Source of the DNA: Cudoniella acicularis
Taxonomy: Eukaryota > Ascomycota > Leotiomycetes > Helotiales > Helotiaceae
DNA: 64,000 bases
Reading direction: 5' to 3'
Assembly: GCA_013054445.1 (NCBI GenBank)
Contig: JAAMPI010000079.1
Span: forward strand, 1-64,000
Shown: positions 1 to 11,630 of the stretch, in pieces
Numbering within the stretch: the stretch's first letter is position 1
How the letters are laid out: every line of letters begins with the position of its first letter
Notes under the pieces: model-generated
Seen by the model: the letters and a program-made list of their open reading frames with translations, nothing else
What the model was told of the DNA's origin: nothing
Databases searched by the model: none
Translations under genes and position numbers: made by a program

Positions 1-224
1 ACAAGTCAGGCAAAGCGTTAAAACAAATCAGTGCTGCACCACTCCGCCAGCACCAGTTCCGGCACCAGCAGCAACCCCCCTGCCACGGCCGGCCCTCTAA
101 AATCTCGTGAAGAGCACTGTTTGTCGCCAAAGTCGCGCACTTTGGAGGGTTGCTTTCGTCGCCTTGATTGCGCCGTTTTTCTCTTCTTGTCGCTTGCGCT
201 CCCGAGTCTGCAAGTCTTATCGTC

Positions 225-1351
225 ATGTCAACAGCCTCGGTAAGTCTTCTCATCCAAAAATTCATTCGTCGGGAGCAGCGCGCTGCAATAAAATGCTGTG
301 CTTGGCAACTCCTCTTTCGTTTCGCACGCCCGCTATGATTCTACATTCATAACTTTAGCTGATGACAAACAAGGAGAAAGCAAATCTTGCCCGAATCCGC
401 GATAACCAGCGACGCTCGCGAGCGCGGAGAAAAGAATATCTGCAGGAGCTGGAAGCCAGACTGCGCCAATGCGAATTGCAAGGGATCGAGGCCTCCGCAG
501 AGATTCAACTAGCCGCGAGGAGGGTGGCCGATGAGAACAAGAAGCTGCGGGTATTGTTGGCGCAAAATGGGATAGGGGAGGATAGTATCGATGCGTACTT
601 GAACTCGTCTCCGACAGCCGACGGGCTAACGAGTGGTCAATATGGGGCAAGCTCTGGCAATGCTGTGCAAATTTTGGAACAATTATTACAGACGCGAAAG
701 ACCTGTTGCGTCGATGGAAGTGTGCCAATACAACACACCGTGACGAGAAGTAGGGATAGCTCGGCGAGTATAAGCACGATACAATCGCCGTGGGACTCAG
801 TCCATCCACAAAGTGCAGATGGCCGACGACTATCTATGGCTCTTCCAACATCCGGCAAAGCGGCCTCCTCGGCACAACAGTTCATGACTCCTAGTACTAC
901 CGCAAGTCGGACAAGCAGCATCAGCGCCAGTCACAATCCCAACCGTGGAGTTTCACATCATCAGCGGATCGCCCCGGTACAACAAATGCCTCGGAATCCA
1001 AGCCCTGCGTCAAATTCATCCAGCCGGCAATCGCAGATGTTTGACTTTAATACTGGGTATTCTTTACACCAATCCTCATCATACGATAATAACTCGGTTC
1101 TGGGAACTGCGCAGAAACATTTGCAACCATATTCTGCACCCCAGCGGTCTTCAGTATATATCCCCACGACCACAACCAGCGCAAATGTCAACAGTTGTGA
1201 TTATGCAACAGACATGATCACGACAATGGCGGGAGCCGACCCCGCTTCTGTTAGAGCCGATTTAGGGTGCACACCCGGAATGGATTGTGATGTAGACAAT
1301 CATTTAGTTTTTAACGTGCTTGATCGATATTCGGGAGGTGTTGGTTTATAA
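225..1351 (+). CDS. bZIP transcription factor-like protein
   Basis: Two exons, 225-239 and 359-1351, joined over a 119-nt intron (donor GTAAGT at 240, acceptor TTTAG at 358), give about 335 residues starting MSTASLMTNKEKANLARIR. Residues about 10-40 form a bZIP basic region (RDNQRRSRARRKEYLQELE) running into a short heptad-like zipper with a DENKKLRVLL segment. The rest is long, Ser/Thr/Gln-rich and probably disordered, as in the Yap/bZIP-like regulators of filamentous fungi. The first exon was chosen because it has an ATG and a consensus donor and keeps frame; a start at the ATG at 362 would also keep the whole bZIP. A DNA-binding regulatory role is inferred from the family. The target genes cannot be read from the sequence. 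Confidence 0.85.
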
Positions 1352-2013
1352 CGACTACAGACATGCTGACATAAGTTGGCGATAATGGGATCCTCGATAA
1401 TATGACGCAAACCATAGAGTGTGGTTCTAGGAGAGCTAGGCGAGTGGCCTACAACGAGCTCCAGCAAGGCTGTCAGTTTCAAACGGTGTTTTGGGAGATG
1501 GTGGTGGCGGCTTCGTCCGAATTGTTAATTCCCGTTCACGGCGGCGGTTTCAACCTGCATTTGGTGGCTTATTTATTGTGGCGTTCAAGTGTACAAAGCA
1601 TAGTGGCATTTTTGTCTATTGTTTGCTACATGTATTTGCATAGCTCTGAACTTCTAAAGAAGTGCTACATTTTTAGATAGATTTGGTCTTGAATGCCAAT
1701 GGCGTCCCATCAAGTAGATGAAAATCTCAAGTCTATATTAAAAAAAAAGTCCGATTTGCAGATCCCTAGTTGAGCATTCCACCATTGTCAATAGCTGGTG
1801 GCAGGAATTTCGCGGATTCCCAATCGGGTTCGTCTCATTCCTGTGGCCTCTCCTTTCATGTCAATACGAGCATTCTTTGGGGCGGATTTCTACGATTCTT
1901 CTTCTGAATTATGACCACAACACCAAGTGTGCATCACAAGCCGTTGTTTTGCAAACCTCTTACGAAGTGAATTCTTATTTTTATTGAAGAATCCGTGGTC
2001 GCAATATTCCATC
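1352..2013. other. intergenic, tandem genes
   Basis: There is no supported gene here. The stretch holds the 3' flank of the bZIP gene and the probable promoter and leader of the next gene. An A-run near 1740-1748 is the only notable low-complexity feature. Confidence 0.6.
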
Positions 2014-5000
2014 ATGGCGGCCAATGCTCCCGTAACAGAGGAAACTGCATTGACCCTCAGCAATCAAACAACATACGACCTCGAAGCCTTTAGTAAAGCG
2101 CCTGCCATTGCGGGGGCTTCAAAGAATGCCGAGATATACGTGGTTACCATTCCGGATAATTATCAAATACCAAGTCCGTTTGCGGACAACATTACCCCCG
2201 AGCAACTTGAACAACTTAGGAATTTTCTCTTGAAGCCTACTAAGGGAAATGGCAAAGAAATTTGGGCCAGTTGGAAACGAGCATGGGATTTGTGGAACAA
2301 TTACTACATTAAGGGCCGCGTGGACGTGAAATGGCTAAAGCATGAGTATGAGATCCAGGTGATTCAGAGGAAGGAGGAGCTTGCAAAGCGGCCCAGGAAA
2401 CGTCTTCGTCTGGATCCACCGAGTCCAAAAGCACCAAAATTTTATGGCACTTTCGTGGGCACTGATCCCCCTGAGGCCGAGCCAGGGCGAAAATGGGTTA
2501 GAGCTAGAATGACTTTACGACCAGGACAGTCAACAGGGCGAAAACGAAAAAGAAAAGTGCCAGCGCCCGGAACAGAGACTACGCAGCATAAAAGGTTGAA
2601 GCCCAACCAACCACCCCTCGTCTTCAAAACTGGTGCTAGACGTCGGTTATTGAAACCTTTGCCTATCTGGGAGGAACACGAGGAGGAATTGATAACGAGG
2701 GCAAGTCCGCGTTCCGTTAAGCCTTGGAGCTTATCTGTGAAGGCTAGACAAGATGGTACTACTTCTGCCCCTCCAGCCGACGAAAGTATCGAACCCGAAT
2801 TGACTGCCACCAATGAAGAGACTGTCAAGACTCGAAGGATTAAAATGGACAGCAAAATCATCACTGTCCAGGACAAAAAGCAGAGCAAGTTGATTGGATG
2901 GAACGACTTGAAGGAACTGAGGATGAAAGACGAATCTGTCACGGCTCTGGATGAAAACACTGTCAATGCACCTTCCACGAAAAGGCGCCAGAAAGTATGG
3001 GTACCCAGGGAAGAACTTGGGCGGACCGATGTGTATGAGTATTTTCAGAAGGAGGTGGAACTGACGAGTGGAGACTTGGCAAACGAAGGTGAAGAGATTG
3101 AGGTCGAGGAGCATGAGCTTGCTCAATTTTTTACACCGGTATGGGAATTGGTTGACGATTTCGACAATCCTGCACCCCAAAGGAAAAGTACATCAACCGA
3201 GGGCTCCGAAAATGCCACAGTGGGTTCTTCGCAGCCTCATGGAGAAATGATTACCACCCAACACGGTGGCAATGAGGATGTTGAGATAGGCAATCAGTCC
3301 AATCCACCAAATGATCCCTCGACCTCGAAAAGACCTCGGGAGCCATCAGGTGAGGATTCTGAATATGAATCTGAATGGCGCCCGACTGTTTGGGATGAAA
3401 ATGGCTGCAGTGGAGGCTTCCTAGCATTGAAAGATACGGAAGAGTTCAAGGATACTACCCTGCGTGACATTGTTAATAACACAATTTGGAGGCCGCGGAG
3501 AGTGGGGGAGAAGACCTTACAAATTGACGCTGATCTGGACTATGCGGAGTTCCGCAAGAAGAGTGAGCTTTTTGTTGATGATGGCGTTGACTGTGGCCAA
3601 AACCCCTATCCTGTAAGTAAACATCAGCGCAATCAAAAGAACATGCAGCTGACTTGCTTACGAAGGTTCTCCGACATGTCATAATATATGTTCGTACCCA
3701 AAATGGGCTTATCAAGAAAAAGAAGGTGTGGGACGGGGTGACGGGAACAATCTTCAATATGCCTACAGAACCACTTGAGCCAGATCCTGAGAAAGCCGAT
3801 CCGCACGTACAACTCATAGAAAGAATCTACGAAGCCTCCAGCCGTCTCACTGGGGCATTTGTTCCTGAGGCTGATAGGAAGATATTCCCGCTTGATATCC
3901 GTCGTGCTATTCGGCGAGACGCAAAACCTTGTATTCCCATCACTGAAGACGGGGAGACTGTGGTCGAGAATGAGTTGGATAACCCAGCAAAAGCTTACAG
4001 GGTCATGGCACAAAATGACCCTTGGTGGGTGACGCACGATCAGGAAAGAAAAAGAGACATACCACCTCGCGAATATCCCCCGGAGGAAACACCACAAATC
4101 CTCGAGACTTATATACCATATGATGACCTCAATTGGCTGGATAACCAGGTGATGGATGACACTTGTGACGCAAGATACTTTATCACCAATCTTACTGGAC
4201 TGAGCTTGGTGATTAACGGACAGGAGGTCAAAAAGGGGCGCGTAGCTGGGCCACTGCCAAAATTTGCTGTGATCGAAACGCCTGGTGGCCAAATCTCCTT
4301 CTGGTGGGGCGCGGATGGGAGAAACTGGGGCACAAGAGGTAAAGAGCCGGCTCCAGAGCTGAGATGGGAGATGTTGAGAGCGAAGCCGGAATGGAAGCAT
4401 GTCGCGCGTGTGGCCGGTGAGGTGTGGTGCAGGATGGTTAGAGATGCGGGTTGTGGAAGAGCTTGGAGGCGAAGATGAAGGAGGTGATGTGTGGAATATT
4501 TATGACGATGAGCAGTGGGATAGTTGGAAGAACTGGCAGGACCCCAAAGATATCTTGCAGGAAGAACAACAAACTAGTAGGTTTTTTCCAATACAGTATG
4601 CCACCATACTAACGAATGCTTCTAGTTGGGAAGAAACGTGACTATCAAGTCGTTCCATTCAACGCTCCTCGACGGAAAGATCAAATCGAAGTTCCGTCTA
4701 TTCCAACATTTGGCAATGAGGAATGCGAACTCAAATGGCTGGCTATTAAACTACCTTTGCTTCAAGCGGCAACATCCCAGATCCAGGGAGACCTCGTTAT
4801 TGAGCCAACAAAGGAGAATTTCTGGGAAGGGCCTTTTAGAGAAGATCAGTTTCCTTCTCTCGGAACGGTTACGAATCAACAGAGCGAGGATGTTTGGCGA
4901 GAACAGCAGGATTTTTGGAAAGCACGTCAAAAGGAATTAGTGAGGACGACAAAATCGGCGAGGGGTAAGACGAGAGAAGAGATTTTGAAAGGGAGAGTGA

Positions 5001-6765
5001 AGAGATGTGATAATCGACCTATAACTGAGCAAACCGCTGGAAAGGCTGCAGATGATCAACAGAATTTGGCGAACTTACAAATGATCTTCAGCGCTCAGAA
5101 TGCGGAGGCAGAAAAGCGTCAAAAAGATCAGGAAACCATTCAGAAAGCAGCTGAGCGACGATCGCAATACCGAGCCATCATTGCAGCATACTCGCGCCAA
5201 GGTGTTTCCAGCGAGGATGCTCGAAAGAGATATCAAGAGTGGCGGGGAAGTCAGACTCAGTCATCTACACCCTCGCCGACTCTTGAAACCAAGGAGGGCA
5301 AAGCAGATTTGGAGAAGAAGTGGGCTGAGTTGAAAGCGAAGGAGGGAAAACAAAAACGAGAAGAGAGAGAAAGAACCAAGGCGGAAAATGCTAAGAAGCG
5401 TAATGAGGCTGAACAAGCTGCTGTACTCGCTGCGCTAAAAGAAGCTGCTGACGCGGAAAGAAAACGTCGTACTGAAGAAGAGGCAAAGCAAAAAGAGGCA
5501 GCAAAGACTAAGTATAACATACTTGAAGTGGCAAAGGCTACAACCGCCGGATTTGGGGAAACCTGGGCTACTAGAACGAAAATGAATGAGGATCTCCAAA
5601 AAATGCTGTCTGGGCTGAAAAGTAGCACATTCGCTGGTTTCCCATTTGTCGATACAGATCAACTTCTAGATGAGATTGAGAAAAACATGGGCTTGCTTTC
5701 CAAGGCAAAGAAGGTTGCAGGCAATGTTTTCGGCTCTGATTATATCGGCTTGTAAGTCTCAACTTCTCGGCGCTAAGTTCCCTTTTTATGCTTGATTCAA
5801 GAGTCTAGAGACATGCATATTCTCCTAAAAATTTTTAGATGAGGTATACTGACTCCGAGACGTTGACCTTTAGGAACCAGACCACAAAGGACATCTACAA
5901 GGCATTTGAGGTGTTGAAAGCTTTGGGCAAGGAATTCAACCCGGAATCGATGACTGAGAGTCAACAAATCGAATATGCGATGTACGATAGTTGGTTGTCG
6001 GCAAATTTGGGAAGATGGGAACGTGATCACGACGCAGACACAATCCATGCACACAATACCCGCCAAGATTTTAGGGAGATGTTAGCCGCGCAGGCATCGT
6101 CAAAGGAATTAACGCTTGAGGAAGTTGCTTTTGAGGGAGGCGGCTTCAAGAATGTTGAAGACTGGCTCGACATGATGGAGAGTTTACACGACGATACATT
6201 CAAAACCGTTGATGACTGGGAAGGAAGCGATAACCAAGACAGCATGTCAAAGCATCCAAGACCAACCGCGAAAGATCTTAACAATATGACCCCCATCCAA
6301 CGCACGAATGCCACAATGCGCTTATATGCCGAAACGCAAGCCAGGAAGGGAGTTTACTCCCAGGCTCGCGTCGAGAAGCGTCCACGGGCAGACTTGCTGA
6401 GGCAACACCCTCTCTACCATGCCAAAGATGAGGAAACCTTCATGGAAAAGGTGCGTACGTCGAAGAGGCTCAAGGACCTGCCGGAGAATCCGCCAGATCT
6501 TCCTGAAGAGCCTATAGATCCTGGCCCCGGAGCCTCTAAGATGGAGAAGGATATATATAAGGAGGACAAAGACCTATATTTTGCAATGGTCAACTCTGCG
6601 AGAGATGCGGAGAAGGCTATTATGGATCTGAATTGGAAACATATTTTTGACCTGGGGGGTTGGGAGTATAGGACGCGCGAGGCGGAGGGAAAGGCTGGGA
6701 CCGAATGTGAAATCGTGGAAAAAAAAAGGTCAGCGTTGCACTTATTTATAAAGTCGCTTGAGTAA
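2014..6765 (+). CDS. large hypothetical protein, five exons
   Basis: The proposed model joins 2014-3612, 3666-4416, 4469-4576, 4626-5751 and 5844-6765, giving about 1501 residues in one frame. I do not recognise the family. The N-terminal third has a basic RPRKRLRL-type patch and a KRKRKRK patch that could be nuclear localisation signals. Exon 2 has a globular Trp-rich stretch (SFWWGADGRNWGTRG). Exon 4 is a long charged coiled coil (Glu/Lys/Ala rich, about 5050-5520). Introns 1 and 3 have CTGAC and CTAAC branch sites. The second intron is the weakest: donor GTGAGG at 4417 is clear, but acceptors at 4459 and 4468 both keep frame. The last intron requires the second of two AG acceptors. It could instead be two genes, with the first ending at 5755. 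Confidence 0.6.
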
Positions 6766-7450
6766 AGATGGGAGAGCTGCCGAGTTGATCTGGAGCGGTC
6801 TGAAACGGGAAGAGTTGATGTAGGTTTGTGGTGTTCTCGAGAGGAAGAAAGGTCTTTGTTTGAGGTATTCAATTCTTATCTTGTAGTTCATCGACTGTTT
6901 TTTTACTGTTACAAGTTGATTGAATTGAGAGTATATTTATCTTGTTGTTTCGATTTAGGTTAACTTTAAGAATAATTTGGTCTATGTTGAATCTTTTGCT
7001 ACATGATTATGAGCGACATGACAATATTTACTTCAGGGTCTGCTGGGAAAAGGCTGATTCGTAAACGAGCACATTTCGGTGCTTAGGCAGACTGAATGCA
7101 TAAATTTTCAAGATTCGCAGTCAAAACAAGATAAAGGGATGAAAAAGCTGCTTTAGGAAGAACCCAAGTGATAGGCACTCTGCAAACATCCTTTTCCGGA
7201 AGCGTAAAATGTCGTGCAGTTTATTGTTGCCCGGAACCCAAGGCTCACGCTCTATTCAGGGGTTGCAGAGAGATCAAGAGAGAAAGATTGCATACACAAG
7301 AAGTCTCGCATATCTTACACGTTCTATTGAAAGTTGCCAGGCGCCATATGTCCATACTAGCAACCAAAAGCACAAAGTCCATATCCCATCATCATAAAGG
7401 CATCATAGCTACAAAAAGTAATCCGCAACAGGGTTTTTGGTGTTTTGCAG
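6766..7450. other. intergenic
   Basis: 3' flank of the large gene and upstream part of the zinc-finger-like gene. Short frames at 7168-7548 show no recognisable domain. An upstream exon of the following gene may lie here, since that gene appears to start at an acceptor (TTTTGCAG at 7443-7450). Confidence 0.45.
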
Positions 7451-8202
7451 CTTGTACAGTGTGGGAAGGCCTTTGCAGATCGAAAGGGATTTGGGATGCA
7501 TGTCAGCAGTCACCTCAACGGCAAAAAATGTCAGATGATTTGCGATGAGGATAATAATTGGGTTCCAAGCTGCTTTCATCCACCTTGTGCGCAAGTCCCA
7601 TTAGCTGGCCGTGTGGGTCAATCTCGTACTGGCATTGTGTTCCAGTCAAGAGAAGAACGCATGTCTCTCATGATGATCTAGCATCAGCTTATCTCGACCA
7701 CTTCCCCGAAGCCAACTTTTGTGAATTCTGTTACGAGTTTGTTCTGCCTCATGAATTTGATGCTCACTTTGAGCTCCATATGGACGCCGTCGATTTATTC
7801 GTTAAAGCCAATGGATATACAGGGCTCATAGGGCTTGGTCGAACCCTCAAGCCTCGGCTATGTATATTCTGCTACCATAATAAGACCCTCTGCGCATCTC
7901 AACGCCTCGAGGCTCAATGTAGTCAAGGAATTGACAGGTTCCATAGGCACATCAATATGCATATCAAGGCTATGAAGCACGCTATTCCGTGCCCTGCCTT
8001 TCCGGACCTTTGTACATTGTCGGAGCCTTCCGAGTCTACACAAATGAGAGATCACCTGGCCTGCGTCCATGGTATCATAGTCAAAGAGAGGACGAAAAGG
8101 AAGAGAAAGGAGGAGGATGGGGATAAGGATGAGGATGGGGATAAGGATGAGGATGGGGACAAGGATGAGGATGGGGATAACGATGAGGATGAGGATGAGT
8201 GA
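7451..8202 (+). pseudogene. C2H2 zinc-finger-like protein, incomplete or frame-shifted
   Basis: Two overlapping frames both look coding. The first (about 7451-7681) begins after a good acceptor and has a half finger (CGKAFADRKGFGMHVSSH) and several Cys (CQMICD, CFHPPC). The second (to 8202) has a full C2H2 pattern, C-x2-C-x11-H-x3-H in CEFCYEFVLPHEFDAHFELH, then more Cys/His pairs and an acidic EDGDKD repeat tail. The first frame stops at a TAG near 7679 inside apparently conserved sequence, so either a small indel or an unseen intron separates them. The 5' end is not determined. A DNA- or RNA-binding role is plausible but unproven. Confidence 0.4.
8113..8184 (+). repeat. 18-bp minisatellite, four units
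   Basis: Four head-to-tail copies of gaggatggggataaggat at 8113-8130, 8131-8148, 8149-8166 and 8167-8184, with one or two substitutions in the last two. GAGGAT hexamers follow. The unit length is a multiple of three and encodes EDGDKD repeats in the acidic tail of the zinc-finger-like protein, so copy-number changes would not shift the frame. Confidence 0.95.
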
Positions 8203-8376
8203 TTGGAAGGAGAGGTTTTGCTATGAATTGCTCTGACAAGTACGATTAGACAGTGTCCATTCGATCTTTGCTGGGTATGTTTAAAGGTGCTAGTGGCGGC
8301 TATTGCAAAAGCTTTTTTTGGTACACTTTGATGCTCGTTCGCGACTATTAAACAACACTCTATACTAACTATCGCG

Positions 8377-9783
8377 CTATAGGAAATATTCGGCCTGAGG
8401 CTTCTTGGCCGGCATACCTCTTGAATCCTGTGGCGCGGCTTGGAATACTCTGTACCTCCTTGCTGGCCCAGCCAGAAGAACCTGACTATCCTCTTTTGTC
8501 ATACCGCCATTGCTTCTGTTGACGTCGCCGTTGCTCCGGTTTATGACACTTTCGCCGCTGGCGTCTTCACCAAGCTCTAGAATTGCAGCAACATTTCCAC
8601 ACCGGTAGCAATAATTGGGTGCTGACCAGACGGTGACAATGCTGTGGTCAAACATTTCCTTAAAGCCTTCCATCACAAGTTGATGAGCTCGCGCAATCAT
8701 AGAGAGATTATTCCGGTGGTTGAAGACTTTAACAATATCGGCTCCGAAAAGGAAACCTGCTCCACGGGGCGAGAGGCCCCATCCGTCTATTTCATCAGGA
8801 TCTGACCAGAGGAGATCACACATTGCTCCTTCATGAGGAACTTCTTGTTTGCGGTCTAGAAGGCGAATTTTGTCGACGCCATCGATCAAGGGTGATAATC
8901 CGCCATGGACGCAAAGGATAGCACCGCTGCTGCTTCCCGCTGTACCTCTACTCCATCCCGATGCCCCAGTCCCTGGCGGCCCTGTTTTTGCTGCTGGAGA
9001 TGAGCTTTTCGCAGCAGGACTTGATTGCATTGCGCTCTTTATCTTTCCTCTGGAAAATCTCGATATAAGGGTTCCATTACCCAACACTTCGATTTCCGTA
9101 TCCGGGTCATCAAATTCCTGGGTTGAAGTTCTGCTAGACGGTTCCTTTTGTCTTGACGGTTCAAGGGCGGTAGATGCTCCTAGCACTATAGCTCCCAGCG
9201 CAAGATAGTCAAATACTTCGCAGCAATATCTCCACACATTAGCACTTCCGTATTTTCGTAAACATTCGTCGTAAAAGCCATAAACTGTCGTAATTTGTCT
9301 GGATTCGTGATTCCCTCGTATTAATGTCATTCGATCTGGGTAACGTACTTTGAGGCACAAAAGGAGGAGGAAGGATTCGAGTGAGTAAAAACCTCGGTCA
9401 ACAAAATCGCCTGGAAAAATCAGTGATTGTTTGATACTCTGGGAAGCACGGCATACCCATAAACAGGTAGTTCGTGTCTGGTACATCACCCCCGACTCGA
9501 AAAAGTTCCATCAAATCATGAAATTGGCCGTGAATATCCCCGCATATCTGTAGTATCCCATGAGCGTATGTCAATTGTAATGACAATGTTGGCATACCGT
9601 CACGGGTGCTGTTACAGTCACCACATTACCCTCTTCAATCAACAACTCTCTGGCCTTATGACATAATTCTCGAACTTGTGCTTCGGGGATTGGTCGACAT
9701 GCTCGCAGCTGCGCAATCGCTCTATGTTGGTTAGCTTGATATTTGAGGAACCAGCTGAGTTCATACCTATCCAAATCGCTCAT
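8377..9783 (-). CDS. ppg1: PP2A-like serine/threonine phosphatase PPG1
   Basis: The complement of 8377-9410, 9457-9547, 9598-9721 and 9767-9783 gives 421 residues. All PPP-family metal and catalytic motifs are present: [23 protein letters not shown], the second-half HGGLSP, and [11 protein letters not shown] near the end. The N-terminal region and the VWSDP-like motif (LLWSDPDE) match PPG1 better than PP2A proper. The C-terminus is EYFL, the PP2A-type tail carboxymethylated on the last Leu. Introns have GTATG donors and a CTAAC branch site. The first coding exon is only 17 nt. An insertion of about 84 Ser/Pro/Gly-rich residues separates the VLGAS strand from ILCVHGG. In yeast Ppg1 works with the Far/STRIPAK-like complex; that role is assumed from homology. 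Confidence 0.95.
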
Positions 9784-10348
9784 GGCTAGTGCTGCTGGAC
9801 CCGAAAGTCCTCAAGAGCTTATTAACGCGTAAAATTACTAGAGAAGCAAGTGCAGGTTGCGCTAACAAGAGACTGTTTGAAGGGGATCGCTGAGGTCTAC
9901 CGGCGCATCGAGTGGGGCAGAGTTGATAAAATCTAGGTGGATGGCGGGTTGCTTCCGCGGAGAGTGATATAATAGCACTTGTGATATCGAAGAGTTTCTC
10001 GCATACGCGAACCAAAACAGAATTATGGCGCGAATGTTCGTCTATTTGAGGTGAATCAAAGGTCGTGTATTGTTACTCTGGATTTCCCTAGCCTCGGGTT
10101 TTGACTGACGAAAGCCGCGTTGAAGTGACACGCTAAAAATATCGGGCGCGCTAGCCTGATTAGATGTTGAGCTACAAAGTACCTCCATCGTCACACTACC
10201 TCTCCTCCCTCAAATTCCAAGCCAGGTCAACATTCGTTTTGTGACGGTATGTTTTTCGCACTTGTTCTACTAATAATTTTCGAGGCTCAATGCTAATTCA
10301 TAGTTACAGTACCAATTGGCCTCCCGGCTGAGCGGGCTTCAAAAAAAC
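9784..10348. promoter_or_regulatory. divergent promoter region with a leader intron
   Basis: This stretch separates the minus-strand phosphatase from the plus-strand small gene. It must hold both promoters and leaders. A GTATGT donor at 10247 and a TTACAG acceptor ending at 10309, with a TGCTAAT branch-like site, suggest a 63-nt intron in the 5' leader of the plus-strand gene. Confidence 0.5.
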
Positions 10349-10735
10349 ATGCCACCACATCTCCATCCTCGAAGTCGATTCACCTCCTCTTTATTCGCGA
10401 CTACTCTCTTTGCGAGCTTTTTCGTCGTCGCTTTACCGCATGCATTGCCATGTCCCGCGCCAAGGGTAGCATACACAGATGGTGAAATGCCAGATGGGAC
10501 AACACAGAGGAGACGGAGGCGGCGGCGATGTGAAGGAGAAAAGACCGATCCATTGAAGGGCAAGGCATTGATGGAAGAGAGCGGGGATGATTGCGAAGGC
10601 AGTGTTGAACCACAAGGTGTGTTGAGGAAGCCAAAGCGGGAATGCCCAGTGCCAAAACCTGGTGGGCTGGTGGGGGAGATATTAGGGTTCAAGCCATCGA
10701 GTAATGAGGAGAAGGGATCTTCGAGGCCGCCTTGA
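10349..10735 (+). CDS. small conserved-type protein with N-terminal hydrophobic segment
   Basis: A 128-residue frame whose ATG follows the proposed leader intron. Residues about 9-32 are Ser/Arg then hydrophobic (SSLFATTLFASFFVVALPHA), consistent with a signal anchor, signal peptide or mitochondrial presequence. A run of Arg residues follows, then an acidic and Pro/Lys-rich tail. The start was chosen at the ATG rather than upstream because the spliced leader has no earlier in-frame ATG. I cannot assign a function. Divergent placement next to PPG1 gives no functional clue by itself. Confidence 0.55.
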   Translation: MPPHLHPRSRFTSSLFATTLFASFFVVALPHALPCPAPRVAYTDGEMPDGTTQRRRRRRRCEGEKTDPLKGKALMEESGDDCEGSVEPQGVLRKPKRECPVPKPGGLVGEILGFKPSSNEEKGSSRPP

Positions 10736-11630
10736 CACGAATAAGAGTGCTGTGGCATGTACACACTGTACCATAATCACTGCTCAATTTATGGCATTCG
10801 GTTAGGAGCTTCTGGGAGCGCAAATTGTACGACAAGTATGATTATTTCAGGATACCATAACTAGGTAGGTTGAACTTATGATGGGAAAGAGGCATTCGTG
10901 TCCCTACTATCACGCTTTCCCGGAAATTACAAAGCTACTAGTGAAATAGTCAAATTTTTGCTGCCGAATAAGCTGTGTAAGCACGTTCATATTAAGAGAA
11001 GATCCTGTAAGTGACGGATCAGGATGAGAACAGGGGCGGTTCTGAAGGAGACTATTTTACAGCATTCATGACAAAGGTGGAACGCTCACATTGTCGTTAT
11101 ATAGGCAGTTATTACCGATTTTTTAAATTTCAAGGATTATGACTTCCGCCAGCAGTTAGGCACGATATCCTCGCTCTTTCCTAAACGGCCCAAATCTTCC
11201 TCGATTCTTTATCTCAGAGACACTACTTCGGCCTCTTTACCTCATTTGATCTGCATTCTCATCAATATTTCCCAAAAACTGGCTAGCCAACATTGCAATC
11301 ACCAATGCTTCTCGCAAAGCCTTTTCAACATCATATATTCCATCAAGTCTGAAACCGGTGAAGCCCCATCAGTCAGATGAGGGGGACAAATAACATGTGT
11401 ACCGCTCCCATTTTTTGGGTTTTTTAGCTCTGGTTTCAAGCACAATGCTGCCCCAAAAAAGGAAATTCCATTAACAATATTGAGTAGTCCTCCATTCTTC
11501 TCTATATAAATCCCGTATAATATAGCCTAGCGGAGTCGCTCTTAATCTAACACGTATAATCCCTATTCTTAGTACAAGGTGCCCTCCGATCAATTTGTTA
11601 AAGCTGACTTGTGTTAATACATTCTCGCTG
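10736..11630. other. intergenic between convergent genes
   Basis: I see no supported gene in this 0.9-kb stretch. It is somewhat AT-rich and carries no recognisable domain in either direction. Confidence 0.55.

Noticed and set aside
5839..6765. Separate gene starting at the ATG at 5839
   Set aside because: The ATG directly follows an acceptor, the spacing to the previous frame is 84 nt, and the second acceptor joins it in frame. I keep it only as the alternative.
10316..10348. SDHAF1/LYR-like start (SRLSGLQK) of the small gene
   Set aside because: There is no in-frame ATG in the spliced leader and the following sequence has no LYR-protein features.
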